The notes beneath the pieces were generated by a model, which made no database searches, had not been told where the DNA came from, and worked only from the letters and a program-made list of their open reading frames with translations. From Flavobacteriaceae bacterium (GTDB lineage Bacteria > Bacteroidota > Bacteroidia > Flavobacteriales > Weeksellaceae), in assembly GCA_018260565.1 (NCBI GenBank), contig JAGLAZ010000003.1, forward strand, positions 41,540 to 105,539: a DNA stretch of 64,000 bases, in the 5' to 3' direction. The position numbers and the translations under genes were made by a program. Below are positions 16,589-27,178 of the stretch, piece by piece (the first letter of the stretch is position 1; each line of letters opens with the position of its first letter).

Positions 16589-17368
16589 CTATACAGACTT
16601 ATAGGGGATTTTAGATAAAATATATTCCAAAGCATCTACTCTAGCCTTACCTTTCTTATTTGCTTGAAAGATTTGCCAAGGGGCATAATCTGTATTGGTT
16701 TCCTCTAGCATGCGGGATTTATATTCCGTATATCTATCCCAAAGTTCCAATGCTCTTTTATCCACTTCAGAATATTTCCATTTTTTAAGTGGGTTTGAAA
16801 GGATTTCATTAAACCTTTTGGCTTGTTCTTCTTTAGAAATAGAAAAATAAACTTTAATTAAAATAAATCCGGAAGATACCAGCATATTTTCAAAAGGATT
16901 CACTTGCAGCATAAAGGTGTCATATTCTTCATCCGTACAAAACCCGTTTACAGGCTCCACAACAGCCCTATTGTACCAGCTTCTATCAAAGAATACTATC
17001 TCTCCCGCATTGGGCAACTGTTTTACGTACCGCTCGAAATACCATTGCCCAGCCTCAGTTTCATCCGGTTTAGGAAGGGCAACAGTTCTATATTGCCGTG
17101 GATTCATATTTTCAGAAATCCTTCGAATAGCGCCACCTTTACCAGCCGAGTCTCTACCCTCGAAAATTATAATTACTTTTTTCTGATTGGCTACCACCCA
17201 AGACTGAAGCTGGATAAGTTCTTCTTGTAGTTTTGCCATTTTCTTTTCATTCTCGTAAAATTTTAATGCTTTTTCAAAATCTATATTATCATTTTGTAAA
17301 AGGGCATATAAACCTTTTTTTGAAGTAAGTGATGTAAATTCTTTATCAGTAATTGTATTTTGGCTCAT
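16589..17368 (-). CDS. ppk2: Polyphosphate kinase 2 family protein (first of two)
   Basis: A 259-residue PPK2 enzyme. It moves phosphate between polyphosphate and nucleotides. The Walker A-like GRDSAGKGG is at residues 71-79, and FFDRSWYNRAVVEPV is the conserved Walker B and lid region. The single PPK2 domain spans about 35-255. It follows the second ppk2 gene by 2 bases on the minus strand and is roughly 45% identical to it by eye. Whether it makes NTP from NDP or NDP from NMP needs alignment to the PPK2 classes. Confidence 0.9.
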   Translation of the reverse strand: MSQNTITDKEFTSLTSKKGLYALLQNDNIDFEKALKFYENEKKMAKLQEELIQLQSWVVANQKKVIIIFEGRDSAGKGGAIRRISENMNPRQYRTVALPKPDETEAGQWYFERYVKQLPNAGEIVFFDRSWYNRAVVEPVNGFCTDEEYDTFMLQVNPFENMLVSSGFILIKVYFSISKEEQAKRFNEILSNPLKKWKYSEVDKRALELWDRYTEYKSRMLEETNTDYAPWQIFQANKKGKARVDALEYILSKIPYKSV

Positions 17369-17370
17369 GA

Positions 17371-18243
17371 TTAATTATCTATTTGTGAAATTTGACGGAA
17401 ATATCTTTGTACTATATTAGGATCAAAATTAATTCTTGCTCCGGAATTTCCTTTACCAGGATACTCAAACTGTGATAAGACATATCTAATAGCCTCCAAT
17501 CTTGCCAGTTTTTTATCGTCGGACTTTAATATAACCCAAGGAGCAAAAGCATTATGCGTTCGGGTAAACATTTGCTCTTTATAATAGGTGTATTTATCCC
17601 ATAATTCTTGTCCTTTTTCATCTACAGGACTATATTTCCACCTCTTTAAAGGATTTTCTAATCGTCTTTCAAACCTAAATTTTTGTTGATCTTTACTTAC
17701 TGAAAACCAAAATTTGATAAGTGTAGTGCCACTTTCATATAGCATATGCTCAAATTCTGGTACCTGTACCATAAAACTTTCATACTGTTCTGTATTACAA
17801 AAACCCATTACCGGTTCTACGACAGCTCTGTTATACCAACTTCTATCAAAAAAAACTAATTCTCCAGCATTGGGTAGTTCCTTGATGTAGCGGCGAAAAT
17901 ACCATTGCCCTCTTTCTACCTCCGTTGGCTTATTTAATGCTACTAAGCGCATTGCCCGAGGGTTAAGATGCTCTGTAAATCTTTTTATTGTTCCACCTTT
18001 TCCACTAGCATCTCGACCTTCGAAAATTATAGCAATTTTCTTTTCGTTAGTTTGAGCATAATTTTGAAAATCTACCAATTCTGCTTGAAGTTTTTTAAGC
18101 TCCTCTTCATAGTAATATTTATCCAACAAGTCCGAAATTTCCTGAGAATTCTCGTTTCCTGAATCTTTTTCTTCAAGCAAAACCTCCAATAATTCCTCTT
18201 TATTTTGGAGTGATAAGAATTTTTCTTTTTCTATCATTATCAT
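17371..18243 (-). CDS. ppk2: Polyphosphate kinase 2 family protein (second of two)
   Basis: A 290-residue PPK2 paralogue with GRDASGKGGTIKR (about residues 76-88) and FFDRSWYNRAVVEPV. An acidic N-terminal extension (residues 1-50) and a basic C-terminal tail set it apart from its neighbour. Met3 may be the true start. Two adjacent PPK2 genes suggest a division of labour, for example one for each nucleotide level, so that polyphosphate could drive AMP to ATP; this is inference. Confidence 0.9.
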   Translation of the reverse strand: MIMIEKEKFLSLQNKEELLEVLLEEKDSGNENSQEISDLLDKYYYEEELKKLQAELVDFQNYAQTNEKKIAIIFEGRDASGKGGTIKRFTEHLNPRAMRLVALNKPTEVERGQWYFRRYIKELPNAGELVFFDRSWYNRAVVEPVMGFCNTEQYESFMVQVPEFEHMLYESGTTLIKFWFSVSKDQQKFRFERRLENPLKRWKYSPVDEKGQELWDKYTYYKEQMFTRTHNAFAPWVILKSDDKKLARLEAIRYVLSQFEYPGKGNSGARINFDPNIVQRYFRQISQIDN

Positions 18244-18307
18244 TAATTTTTATTAAAATTAAAAAGAAAATAGGATAAATAAAACTTTTAAAGTTTGATA
18301 TGGCTCA

Positions 18308-18334
18308 TAAAAAAAACCACCCTAAAGGATGGCT
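18308..18334 (-). terminator. Terminator of the odhA-odhB operon
   Basis: On the minus strand GCCATCC/GGGTGGT pairs with G-U wobbles around a TTTA loop and is followed by eight T. It lies 25 bases after the odhB stop. Confidence 0.75.
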
Positions 18335-18358
18335 TATATCAAAATTTAAAGAATTAAT

Positions 18359-19597
18359 TTATAATTCCAAGGCTTTTTCAGGATTTCCTCCCATTAATAC
18401 ATCAACTGGATTATCAATTGCTTCTTTAACAGCCACTAAGAACCCTACCGATTCCCGCCCGTCTATAATTCTATGGTCATACGACATGGCTACATACATC
18501 ATTGGGCGTATTACCACTTGGCCATCCACAGCCACAGGGCGTTGGATTATATTATGCATCCCTAAAATTGCAGATTGTGGAGGATTAATAATTGGAGTGG
18601 ATAACATAGACCCGAAAACACCACCATTTGTAATGGTATATGTCCCACCTGTCATTTCATCTAAGGTAATTTTACCGTCTCGTACCTTATCAGCAAGAGC
18701 CTTTATATTGGATTCTACAGCACGGAAAGTCATTGCCTCTGCATTTCTTAGCACAGGAACCATCAGACCTTTAGGACCAGATACAGCAATACTAATATCG
18801 CAGAAATCATAGTTAATTTTATAATCTCCGTCTATACTAGCGTTCACATCGGGATACATTTGTAATGCACGGGTAACAGCTTTAGTAAAAAATGACATAA
18901 AACCAAGTCCTACGCCATGTTTTGCGGAAAATCGATCCTTATACTCTTTCCTAAGTCTAAAAATTTCAGACATATCTACTTCATTAAAAGTAGTAAGCAT
19001 TGCAGTCTCATTTTTTACGGAAACAAGACGTGCGGCAAGTTTTCTTCTTAAAGAGCTTAGTTTCACACTTTCCTGTGATCTACTACCAGTGGTAGAATCA
19101 TAAGAACCCATTGCTACACTGTGATTTTCTGCATCAATTTTTGTGATTCTGCCATCTCTTCCCGTACCTGAAACTTGAGAAGGTTCAGCACCTTTTTCAG
19201 CTAAAATTTTGGCTGCAGCTGGAGATGGTGTTCCAGTGGCATAGCTAGCCGGTGCTGGAGCAGGGCTTTCCTTTTTTTCCTCTCTAACTGGTGCTGGTGC
19301 AGCAGGTTTTTCTTCTACCTTTTTTTCCGATGCAGGAGTATTTCCTTCTGGTTTTGAGGCTGACATATCTATTAAACATACCACCTCTCCTACAGCTACA
19401 ACATCTCCTTCAGCGGCTTTTAGCGTAATGATACCACTTTCCTCTGCTGGTAAGTCTAGGGTGGCTTTATCAGAATCAACTTCTGCGATAGGTTGATCTT
19501 TCTCTACATAATCACCATCTTTTACTAACCATGATGCGATTTCAACTTCTGTGATGGATTCGCCCGGTGAGGGCACTTTCATTTCTAATATGGACAT
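18359..19597 (-). CDS. odhB: 2-oxoglutarate dehydrogenase E2 (dihydrolipoyl succinyltransferase)
   Basis: SucB/OdhB (412 residues). The lipoyl domain (1-77) has the lipoylated Lys44 in DSDKATLDL. An Ala/Pro/Lys-rich linker, a peripheral-subunit-binding domain (about 122-158, [14 protein letters not shown]) and the catalytic domain with His375 and Asp379 ([11 protein letters not shown]) follow. It accepts the succinyl group from E1 and gives succinyl-CoA in the TCA cycle. It follows odhA by 14 bases; lipA in this window makes its lipoyl cofactor. Confidence 0.96.
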   Translation of the reverse strand: MSILEMKVPSPGESITEVEIASWLVKDGDYVEKDQPIAEVDSDKATLDLPAEESGIITLKAAEGDVVAVGEVVCLIDMSASKPEGNTPASEKKVEEKPAAPAPVREEKKESPAPAPASYATGTPSPAAAKILAEKGAEPSQVSGTGRDGRITKIDAENHSVAMGSYDSTTGSRSQESVKLSSLRRKLAARLVSVKNETAMLTTFNEVDMSEIFRLRKEYKDRFSAKHGVGLGFMSFFTKAVTRALQMYPDVNASIDGDYKINYDFCDISIAVSGPKGLMVPVLRNAEAMTFRAVESNIKALADKVRDGKITLDEMTGGTYTITNGGVFGSMLSTPIINPPQSAILGMHNIIQRPVAVDGQVVIRPMMYVAMSYDHRIIDGRESVGFLVAVKEAIDNPVDVLMGGNPEKALEL

Positions 19598-19611
19598 GAT
19601 TTCAGATTTAT

Positions 19612-22455
19612 TTAGGCGGTTACCGGACGGCTTTCCGGAGTATCATCGGTATTAAATACCGCATTTATTATTAAGGTTTGGTTTAATTCAAATTTTTTAT
19701 GGCTACCGGGAGCTGGAGCACCCGAAGGTACTGGAGCGATAACATCTATACCAGTTTCTCTGAGATTTCTAAGGATAAAAGACCATGGCCCCATGTTCTC
19801 TGGTTCTTCCTGAGCCCATATAAGAGAGATATTAGGTGATACCTCTTTCACAGCGGTAAGCAATTCTAAAATTTTATTTTTATCTAATGGATATAGTTGC
19901 TCTATTCGTACTAATAAAACACTGGTATCCTCCAATGCTTCTTGTTTAGCCTTCAATTCATAGTAAATCTTTCCTGAACAAAGAACAATTCTTTCCAGCT
20001 TTGATTTATCTACAATATCATCTATAATAATTGGCTGGAAGGAACCATTTGCAAGTTCTTCCATGGTAGAAACGGCTTTGGGATGACGCAATAAACTTTT
20101 GGGAGTCATTACTGCAAGTGGTTTACGGAATGGGAATTTTAATTGTCTTCTCAAAAGATGGAAATAGTTCCCAGGCGTGGTACAATTAGCGACTATTATA
20201 TTTTCATTCGCACATAAAGTTAGTAACCTTTCTACGCGACCGGAGGAATGTTCAGCACCCTGTCCTTCTGATCCATGTGGCAATAACATAACCAACCCGT
20301 TCTGAATTTTCCATTTTTCCTCAGCGGCTACGATATATTGGTCTATAATAATCTGAGCACCATTTACAAAATCACCAAACTGGGCCTCCCATATGGTAAG
20401 GGTATTTGGGGTAGCCATGGAATAGCCATAATCAAAACCTAAAACCCCATATTCTGATAAATGAGAGTTATATATTGTAAATTCTGAGTTATCCGTAACT
20501 TCCTTAAGTGGGATATACTCCTCTTCTGTATCTTCGGTTTTTACAACTGCATGTCTATGTGAAAATGTTCCACGCTCTACATCCTCGCCAGATATCCTTA
20601 CAGAATATCCTTCACTGAGAAGAGTTGCATAGGACAGAAGCTCACCCATAGCCCAATCTAAACGATTATCTTCAATCATTTTAAGGCGGGCTTCAAACAG
20701 TCTTTTTAATTTGGAGATAAAATTTTTATCCGCAGGAAGCGTACTTATTTTTTTCGCTAATTCCGTTAAATGAGCAAAATCAAATCCCGTGTTTAATTCC
20801 TCATTTTTGTTTAAAACATAATCTTTTTCATAGGAAAAATCTTTCCAATCATTACCCATGAAGACATCCATTTTGTTTTTTTGAATTTCCTTGGATGCTG
20901 TAAAATCTTGGTCTAAAATCTCTTTAAATTCTTTATCAATATTTTCTACCACTTCATTACTTATCGACTGATCTGCAATAAGTTTTTCTTTATAAATCTC
21001 TTTAGGATTTGGGTGTTTTGAAATTATTTTATAAAGATTAGGCTGAGTAAATCTAGGCTCATCGCCTTCATTGTGACCATATTTTCTATACCCCAAAAGA
21101 TCGATATATACATCTTTCCCAAATTTGGCTCGGAAATCTGCAGCAAACTGGATAGCATTTACCACTGCCTCTACGTCATCCGCATTTACATGCATTACTG
21201 GTGACTGAGTTACTTTGGCAATATCTGTACAATATACGGACGATCTTGCATCCAAATAATTGGTAGTAAATGATACTTGATTATTGACAACTATATGGAT
21301 AGTACCCCCAGTTTTATAGCCTTCTAAGCTCATCATTTGGGCCACTTCATACACTATTCCTTGTCCTGCAATAGCTCCATCTCCATGAATAACAATAGGA
21401 AGGACTTTGGAGAAATCCCAATTGTACTTTTTCTCGATTTTTGCTCTACAAATCCCTTCGACAATAGAAGCAACTGTTTCTAAGTGTGATGGATTCGGAG
21501 CTAGATTAATATTAACCTTTTCACCTGTAGCAGTAGTTATTTCTTTGGAACTTCCTAAGTGATATTTTACATCACCTGAAAAAACATCTTCTTCAAATTC
21601 TTTACCTTCAAATTCAGAAAAAATTTGTTTGTAAGACTTTTGGAAGATATTAGTGAGTACATTTAATCTACCTCTATGTGCCATTCCTAAAACAACTTCC
21701 TCCACACCAAGTTTAGATGAACGGGTAATAAGTTGATCCAACGCGGGTATTAATGATTCACCACCTTCTAAAGAGAATCGCTTTTGTCCTACAAACTTTG
21801 TATGAAGATAGTTTTCAAAAGCAACAGCTTGAGAAATCTTTTTAAAGATATCTTTTTTATCTTCTGTGGTTAGGTCTGCTTGATTGTTAATTTTTTGAAG
21901 CCATTTGCGAATAAATTCTATTTCTTCTACATTTTGGATGTGCATATATTCTACACCCACACTACCACAATAAATAGCGTCTAGGTGCTGAATTATTTCC
22001 TGTAATGTGGAAGCTTTTTCCAGGCCTATAGTAGTGGCACAAGCAAATGTTTTAGATAAATCTGCCTGAGAAAGATCAAAATTTCTTAGTTCTAAATCCG
22101 GTTTATAATCGCGTCTTTTTCGCACAGGATTAGTCTGGGTAAACAGATGCCCTCTCGTGCGATAGGCTTCGATAAGATTAATTACCCTAAATTCTTTTTC
22201 AATATCCTCTTGAATTTTCTTAACATCTTGGGTATTTTGAGAACCTAAGGCTTGCGAAGTTTTATCTTGGGAGTTATTATTAATTTCATTGTCTGTGTAG
22301 CCTATAATATCATCACAGTATTCTGAGGCAAAATCGAAACCTTGAAAAAATGCTTTCCAAGAAGGCTCGATAGAATCGGGAAACTGTTGATATTTTTTAT
22401 ATAAATCTTCAATCAGCTGGGCATGTGCTGCATTGAGGAAGGAAAATCTGTCCAT
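19612..22455 (-). CDS. odhA: 2-oxoglutarate dehydrogenase E1
   Basis: SucA/OdhA (947 residues), the thiamine-diphosphate-dependent decarboxylase of the 2-oxoglutarate dehydrogenase complex. The N-terminal E2-binding motif [16 protein letters not shown] is present, as is the TPP motif [13 protein letters not shown] with [22 protein letters not shown] is the C-terminal catalytic region. Length is normal for the family. First gene of the odhAB operon, with a good -7 element upstream. Confidence 0.97.
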   Translation of the reverse strand: MDRFSFLNAAHAQLIEDLYKKYQQFPDSIEPSWKAFFQGFDFASEYCDDIIGYTDNEINNNSQDKTSQALGSQNTQDVKKIQEDIEKEFRVINLIEAYRTRGHLFTQTNPVRKRRDYKPDLELRNFDLSQADLSKTFACATTIGLEKASTLQEIIQHLDAIYCGSVGVEYMHIQNVEEIEFIRKWLQKINNQADLTTEDKKDIFKKISQAVAFENYLHTKFVGQKRFSLEGGESLIPALDQLITRSSKLGVEEVVLGMAHRGRLNVLTNIFQKSYKQIFSEFEGKEFEEDVFSGDVKYHLGSSKEITTATGEKVNINLAPNPSHLETVASIVEGICRAKIEKKYNWDFSKVLPIVIHGDGAIAGQGIVYEVAQMMSLEGYKTGGTIHIVVNNQVSFTTNYLDARSSVYCTDIAKVTQSPVMHVNADDVEAVVNAIQFAADFRAKFGKDVYIDLLGYRKYGHNEGDEPRFTQPNLYKIISKHPNPKEIYKEKLIADQSISNEVVENIDKEFKEILDQDFTASKEIQKNKMDVFMGNDWKDFSYEKDYVLNKNEELNTGFDFAHLTELAKKISTLPADKNFISKLKRLFEARLKMIEDNRLDWAMGELLSYATLLSEGYSVRISGEDVERGTFSHRHAVVKTEDTEEEYIPLKEVTDNSEFTIYNSHLSEYGVLGFDYGYSMATPNTLTIWEAQFGDFVNGAQIIIDQYIVAAEEKWKIQNGLVMLLPHGSEGQGAEHSSGRVERLLTLCANENIIVANCTTPGNYFHLLRRQLKFPFRKPLAVMTPKSLLRHPKAVSTMEELANGSFQPIIIDDIVDKSKLERIVLCSGKIYYELKAKQEALEDTSVLLVRIEQLYPLDKNKILELLTAVKEVSPNISLIWAQEEPENMGPWSFILRNLRETGIDVIAPVPSGAPAPGSHKKFELNQTLIINAVFNTDDTPESRPVTA

Positions 22456-22484
22456 TAATTGATGGCGTTATTCATTTGGGTTTA

Positions 22485-22492
22485 CAAAAGTA
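22485..22492 (-). promoter_or_regulatory. -7 promoter element of odhAB
   Basis: TACTTTTG on the minus strand matches TAnnTTTG about 30 bases upstream of the odhA ATG. Confidence 0.6.
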
Positions 22493-22513
22493 AGAAAAAA
22501 AGGTAGGTATACG

Positions 22514-23548
22514 TTATTCATATATCAGGCTACATCTAAGTATGTAAATTTTGGTATTTGGTTTTTTGCCTATAATTTCAATTATTGATTTCACAGGTCT
22601 TTTACCTAATTTTTTAACATAAGATGAAAGAATTCCAAACTGTGCCGGAATTTCAGTTAATGGTTTTTCCACCAAGATACTTGCCGCCGGCCCGCCAGTA
22701 AAAGGAATGTATTGATAGGTATAATTCTCCATATTTTTCTTTTGAGATACCATTTTTCCCACCATAAAAGAAAATCCTTTGGCCGAAGGGATTGTAGGAA
22801 CAGCTTGAAGTTTAGTATTGCTAATTTCTTCTGGAGTATATTGTAATTCATTTAATATTAGGCCTTCCAAACCACCATTGGCAATAGTAAATGTATTTTC
22901 CCAATCAGAGGGTTTACTGCCAAAGTTACCTGAAGCAGCTAGAAAGTTGGAATTCGGAATATTTTCTATGTAAACGCTATCTCTAGTTATTGCTGAAAAT
23001 GATTTCTCTTTAGAAATTCTTGATTGAACCTTTCTTTTAAAATTTTCTATGTTATCAGATGCTATTTTTTCTAAATCATCGGAGCCATTGGTCCATATTA
23101 TATTTTTCCAGCTTTTAATTACATGGGTATATTTAAATTTTAGAGTTGTATTCTTGATATCTTTTGGGGTGATAAAAAGTTGTAATCCTGCCGGGTGAAC
23201 TTCATTTGGATAAATGATTCTATAATGCAAAATGTTTGGTTTTGGCATAGAAATTAAGGAAACTTCAACAGGCTCTAAATTTGAATCTTTATTTTCAAAA
23301 AAAACCTTTGCAGCCGCTCCTACTCCGGAAAGTGGTGATAAGAATGCTGCTTTAGGTATTTGTTTTTCAAGTGTAAACCAACTTAGGATTCTTTCTAAAG
23401 ATTGAAACTCCTCTAACACAAGCTCCATGGGAATAGGAATAACATATTCTTTTTCCCATACTAACGCCTGTTCTCTACGAGGAAGAACGATTGTGTTTAT
23501 AAGAATTACAATGCCAAGTACAATACTAGCATAAAATAATTTTTTCAT
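22514..23548 (-). CDS. Membrane-anchored SRPBCC/GyrI-like protein coupled to cphA
   Basis: A 344-residue protein. One N-terminal hydrophobic helix (residues 3-21) is followed by an SRPBCC (START-like) domain (about 35-180) and a second, C-terminal domain resembling GyrI/effector-binding proteins (about 200-340). I see no catalytic residues. Its ATG overlaps the cphA stop (TAATG), so it is translated from the cphA mRNA. Such domains bind small hydrophobic ligands, and here it may sense a metabolite or help at the cyanophycin granule surface; that is inference. Confidence 0.7.
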   Translation of the reverse strand: MKKLFYASIVLGIVILINTIVLPRREQALVWEKEYVIPIPMELVLEEFQSLERILSWFTLEKQIPKAAFLSPLSGVGAAAKVFFENKDSNLEPVEVSLISMPKPNILHYRIIYPNEVHPAGLQLFITPKDIKNTTLKFKYTHVIKSWKNIIWTNGSDDLEKIASDNIENFKRKVQSRISKEKSFSAITRDSVYIENIPNSNFLAASGNFGSKPSDWENTFTIANGGLEGLILNELQYTPEEISNTKLQAVPTIPSAKGFSFMVGKMVSQKKNMENYTYQYIPFTGGPAASILVEKPLTEIPAQFGILSSYVKKLGKRPVKSIIEIIGKKPNTKIYILRCSLIYE

Positions 23549-26175
23549 TACATAATCCTCTCCTCGATAGCTTCTTTTTGTTGATAGGATTGCACTAAAT
23601 CTATTGCATTTTCTATAACATCAGAAAGTGCAGTGATATAGGTGCCTTCCTCTGCCATTCCTATGGCATGTTTTAGCGCTTCTATTTCTTTTGGGATAAT
23701 TTCATAGCTTACATCTCTTCCGCTGGATTGGATCCCTTCAATAACAAGTTTGTTAATTTCCTCTTCTGTTCTACCTCGCAAATGATGTTCGTTTCTAACA
23801 ATAATATAATCAAACATTCTACCCGCAATTTTACCACATTCACGGATATCTTCATCTCTACGATCCCCTACACCACTTATGATGCCTATTTTTTTGGTAG
23901 CTTCAATCTTATTTAAGTATCCTTCTATTGCTTTATAGCCAGCAGGATTGTGGGCAAAATCTATTAAAACTTTGAAGTTTTTAAAATTAAAAATATTGAG
24001 CCTTCCAGGGGTAAGATTGGCTCCAGGAACGAAGGTTCGTAATGCCATGCTAATGTCTTCAATATCAAAACCATACAGATATGCAGCTAATGAAGCAGCT
24101 AAGACATTTTCTATCATGAAATCGGCTTTACCCTCCATCGTTACGGGAATATTGGTAACTTTTTCAATCCGGATTTTCCAATCGCCTTTTTTTATTGTAA
24201 CATTCCCTTCATCATAAACGCAGCTTACTTTACCTTCTTTGCTTCTTTTTTGGATTACGGGATGGTTTTCATCCATACAGAAAACTGCTATTTTACAATC
24301 TAAATCATTTCTCAGTTTAATACTCGCTTCATCCATCGCATTAAGTACTGCCCAACCTTCTTTTTTAACACTATCCAATACGACGCGCTTTACCTTGGTA
24401 AGATCACGAAGATTATGAATATCACTTAGACCAAGATGATCTTCTTTAATATTAGTAAGGACTCCTATATCACATCTACTAAATCCTAAGCCCGAGCGCA
24501 AAATACCTCCTCTTGCAGTTTCTAATACGGCAAAATCTACGGTAGGATCTTTTAGAACAAACTCGGCGCTCATTGGACCCGTGGTATCTCCTTTAGATAG
24601 CATTGTATTATTAATATAGATACCATCCGAAGTGGTATATCCCACTCTTTTCCCAGCTTGTTTAGCTATGTGTGCAAGTATCCTTGTGGTAGTTGTTTTT
24701 CCATTAGTACCCGTCACTGCTATAATTGGAATGGTAAATGGTTTCCCAGATGGATATAGCATATCTATAACTGGAGCAGCAACATTTCTAGGTAAGCCTT
24801 CGGAGGGATCTAAATGCATTCTAAATCCTGGCGCGGCATTTACTTCAATTATGGAACCACCGGTTTCGGTAAGTGGCTGTGTAAGATTTTCAGCAATGAT
24901 ATCAATACCACAAATATCCAAACCGATAACGCGGGCCACACGCTCCGCCATTATTATATTGTCTGGATGGATCATATCCGTAACATCTATACTGGTGCCT
25001 CCAGTTGAAAGGTTTGCTGTATTTTTAAGATAAACTATTTCTCCTTGCCCAGGAACAGAGTCTAACGTAAGATTTGCAGATTCTAATAATCCAAGAGTGT
25101 GATTATCAACAGTAATTTCTGTAAGGACATTTTCATGACCAAAACCTCTTTTGGGATTCTTATTTTCTTGCTCTATAAGATCCGCAATTGTTTTAAAACC
25201 ATCACCTACCACATGGGCAGGAACTCTTCTTGCCGCCGCTACCATTTTATAATTTATTACTAATATTCTAAAATCATATCCAGTAACATATTTTTCAATA
25301 ATAACTTTCGTTCCGTGCTTTTGGGCATTGTGGAAAGCCTTAATTGCGTTTTCATCATCCGTAATATTAATAGTACTTCCTCTACCATGATTTCCATCAA
25401 GAGGTTTAATCACTATTGGGAATCCTACATTATGAGCAGTAGGAATAACGTCCTCTTCATCCCTAACAATATAACCATAGGGTACAGGTATGGCAGCATC
25501 ATGTAAGATTTTTTTAGTTAATTCTTTATTGCATGCAATGTCTACTGCTATATTGCTGGTTTTTCCAGTGATAGTAGCTTGAAATCTCTCTTGATTTTTA
25601 CCATATCCTAATTGGACTAGACTGTTATTTCCTAAGCGAATCCAAGGAATATTTCTACTGATTGCTTCTTCTACTATGCTTCCTGTAGAGGGTCCTAACC
25701 GTACACTCTCTCTAATTTTTTTTAGCTCTGATATGCAGGCATCAATATCATAAGGAATATCATCTATAAGCGCCTGAGACATAAGTACAGCCTGTTCAGC
25801 TGCATAAATTCCTGCTTTTTCTTCTATATAACTGAACACCACATTATACACGCCAGACGTTTTAGTTTCTCGCGTACGGCCAAATCCAGTTTCCATTCCA
25901 GCTAAGGTTTGGATTTCCAACGCGATATGTTCTATAACATGGCCCATCCACGTGCCCATTTCAATTCTTTGGTATAAACCTCCTTCTACTCCTTCCGAAC
26001 AACGATGTGAAATTAGGCTAGGTATTAGAATTTTAAGTCTTTCTGCAAAACCGGGAAGCATATTGGTAGGTGAATGCTCCAGTTCCTCAAGATCCAAACG
26101 CATTTGTATTAGCTTTGGTCTCCGGATGCTCCAGATATTAGGACCTTTAAGTGCCTGAATCTTGAGAATTTTCAT
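23548..26175 (-). CDS. cphA: Cyanophycin synthetase
   Basis: CphA1 (875 residues, the usual length) builds cyanophycin, poly-aspartate with arginine on each side chain, using ATP. Domains in order: N-terminal domain (1-160) with an HxxEH arrangement at His79-Glu82-His83, ATP-grasp domain that adds Arg (about 165-475, with KPLDGNHGRG at 257-266), and Mur-ligase domain that adds Asp with the P-loop TGTNGKTTT at about 488-496. The HxxEH site resembles the primer-generating hydrolase reported for some CphA1 N domains. The divergent cphB and iaaA make this a full synthesis and breakdown locus. Confidence 0.95.
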   Translation of the reverse strand: MKILKIQALKGPNIWSIRRPKLIQMRLDLEELEHSPTNMLPGFAERLKILIPSLISHRCSEGVEGGLYQRIEMGTWMGHVIEHIALEIQTLAGMETGFGRTRETKTSGVYNVVFSYIEEKAGIYAAEQAVLMSQALIDDIPYDIDACISELKKIRESVRLGPSTGSIVEEAISRNIPWIRLGNNSLVQLGYGKNQERFQATITGKTSNIAVDIACNKELTKKILHDAAIPVPYGYIVRDEEDVIPTAHNVGFPIVIKPLDGNHGRGSTINITDDENAIKAFHNAQKHGTKVIIEKYVTGYDFRILVINYKMVAAARRVPAHVVGDGFKTIADLIEQENKNPKRGFGHENVLTEITVDNHTLGLLESANLTLDSVPGQGEIVYLKNTANLSTGGTSIDVTDMIHPDNIIMAERVARVIGLDICGIDIIAENLTQPLTETGGSIIEVNAAPGFRMHLDPSEGLPRNVAAPVIDMLYPSGKPFTIPIIAVTGTNGKTTTTRILAHIAKQAGKRVGYTTSDGIYINNTMLSKGDTTGPMSAEFVLKDPTVDFAVLETARGGILRSGLGFSRCDIGVLTNIKEDHLGLSDIHNLRDLTKVKRVVLDSVKKEGWAVLNAMDEASIKLRNDLDCKIAVFCMDENHPVIQKRSKEGKVSCVYDEGNVTIKKGDWKIRIEKVTNIPVTMEGKADFMIENVLAASLAAYLYGFDIEDISMALRTFVPGANLTPGRLNIFNFKNFKVLIDFAHNPAGYKAIEGYLNKIEATKKIGIISGVGDRRDEDIRECGKIAGRMFDYIIVRNEHHLRGRTEEEINKLVIEGIQSSGRDVSYEIIPKEIEALKHAIGMAEEGTYITALSDVIENAIDLVQSYQQKEAIEERIM

Positions 26176-26270
26176 GATTATTTATTTTAAAGTGTGAAAA
26201 TAACTTTAATTTTAATTTTATCCAAAAAAAAAATCTAAATATCTTTATATTTTAAGAAAATGTAAAAGTG

Positions 26271-26278
26271 TAATTTTG
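26271..26278 (+). promoter_or_regulatory. -7 promoter element of cphB-iaaA, probably leaderless
   Basis: TAATTTTG matches TAnnTTTG and ends 6 bases before the cphB ATG at 26285. Transcription from it would start at or next to the start codon. Confidence 0.6.
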
Positions 26279-26284
26279 CAAACT

Positions 26285-27178
26285 ATGAATCCTAAGGGTA
26301 AACTTATAATTGTAGGAGGTGCCATAAATAAGGGGCAGATATTTGAAACTGTTTCTGACGGTAGTGACTCCAAGAATCTTAATTTTTTTGAGCATGGCAT
26401 TCTTAAAAAAATCATCGATGAATCTTCGAAAAAAGAGGATTCTACGATCGAAATTGTGACTACTGCATCACAAATACCCCAAATAGTGGGGCCGGAATAT
26501 CAAAATGCCTTTAATATGTTGGGGGCTAAGAATGTAAATGTCATGGATATTCAAAGCCGTGAAGAAGCCAATGGGGAGGAAGTTTTTCAAAGAGTACATG
26601 CTGCAGATGTGTTAATGTTTACGGGTGGGGATCAGCTAAGACTTACCTCCATTTTGGGAGGGACTAGAATGCATGATGAAATGCTCACAAAATATATGGA
26701 TACGGATTTTGTGTATGCAGGAACCTCTGCAGGAGCTGCCGCAGCCTCAGAAAATATGATTTATCAAGGAAGTTCAAGTGAGGCTCTTCTGAAAGGTGAA
26801 ATAAAAACAACCCAAGGTTTAGGATTCATAGAAAATGTAATAGTAGATACTCATTTTGTCCAACGCGGAAGAATAGGAAGACTCTTTCAGGCTGTAGTAA
26901 ACAACCCTAGAACCTTAGGTATAGGTCTTGGGGAGGATACAGGATTGTTTATTCATAACAACTCAATGATGGCCATAGGAAGTGGTCTTGTAATCATTGT
27001 AGATGGAAGATTTATTAAAGACTCTAATCTTACCAATATTCATTTGGGGGAACCTATCTCCATAGATAATCTTGTTGTCCATGTGATGAGTATGAATGAT
27101 GAGTATGATCTTGTAACTAAAGACTTACACATTGAAAATAGCCACTATAACCCTAATGTAGATTTAACGAATTTATGA
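26285..27178 (+). CDS. cphB: Cyanophycinase
   Basis: CphB (297 residues) is a serine peptidase of family S51 that splits cyanophycin into beta-Asp-Arg dipeptides. The nucleophile is in the GTSAGAAA elbow (Ser148 from this Met), and the IIVGGAI and MFTGGDQLRL stretches are typical. An in-frame TTG 9 bases upstream is rejected as the start because it lies within the -7 element. The stop overlaps the isoaspartyl peptidase ATG by 4 bases, so both degradation steps come from one mRNA. Confidence 0.94.
   Translation: MNPKGKLIIVGGAINKGQIFETVSDGSDSKNLNFFEHGILKKIIDESSKKEDSTIEIVTTASQIPQIVGPEYQNAFNMLGAKNVNVMDIQSREEANGEEVFQRVHAADVLMFTGGDQLRLTSILGGTRMHDEMLTKYMDTDFVYAGTSAGAAAASENMIYQGSSSEALLKGEIKTTQGLGFIENVIVDTHFVQRGRIGRLFQAVVNNPRTLGIGLGEDTGLFIHNNSMMAIGSGLVIIVDGRFIKDSNLTNIHLGEPISIDNLVVHVMSMNDEYDLVTKDLHIENSHYNPNVDLTNL

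Noticed and set aside
18300..18812. A 170-residue open frame antisense to odhB
   Set aside because: It mirrors the conserved catalytic domain of odhB and includes the operon terminator; no independent support.
24632..25033. A 133-residue open frame antisense to cphA
   Set aside because: Lies wholly opposite the conserved ATP-grasp/Mur-ligase junction; its composition follows from cphA.
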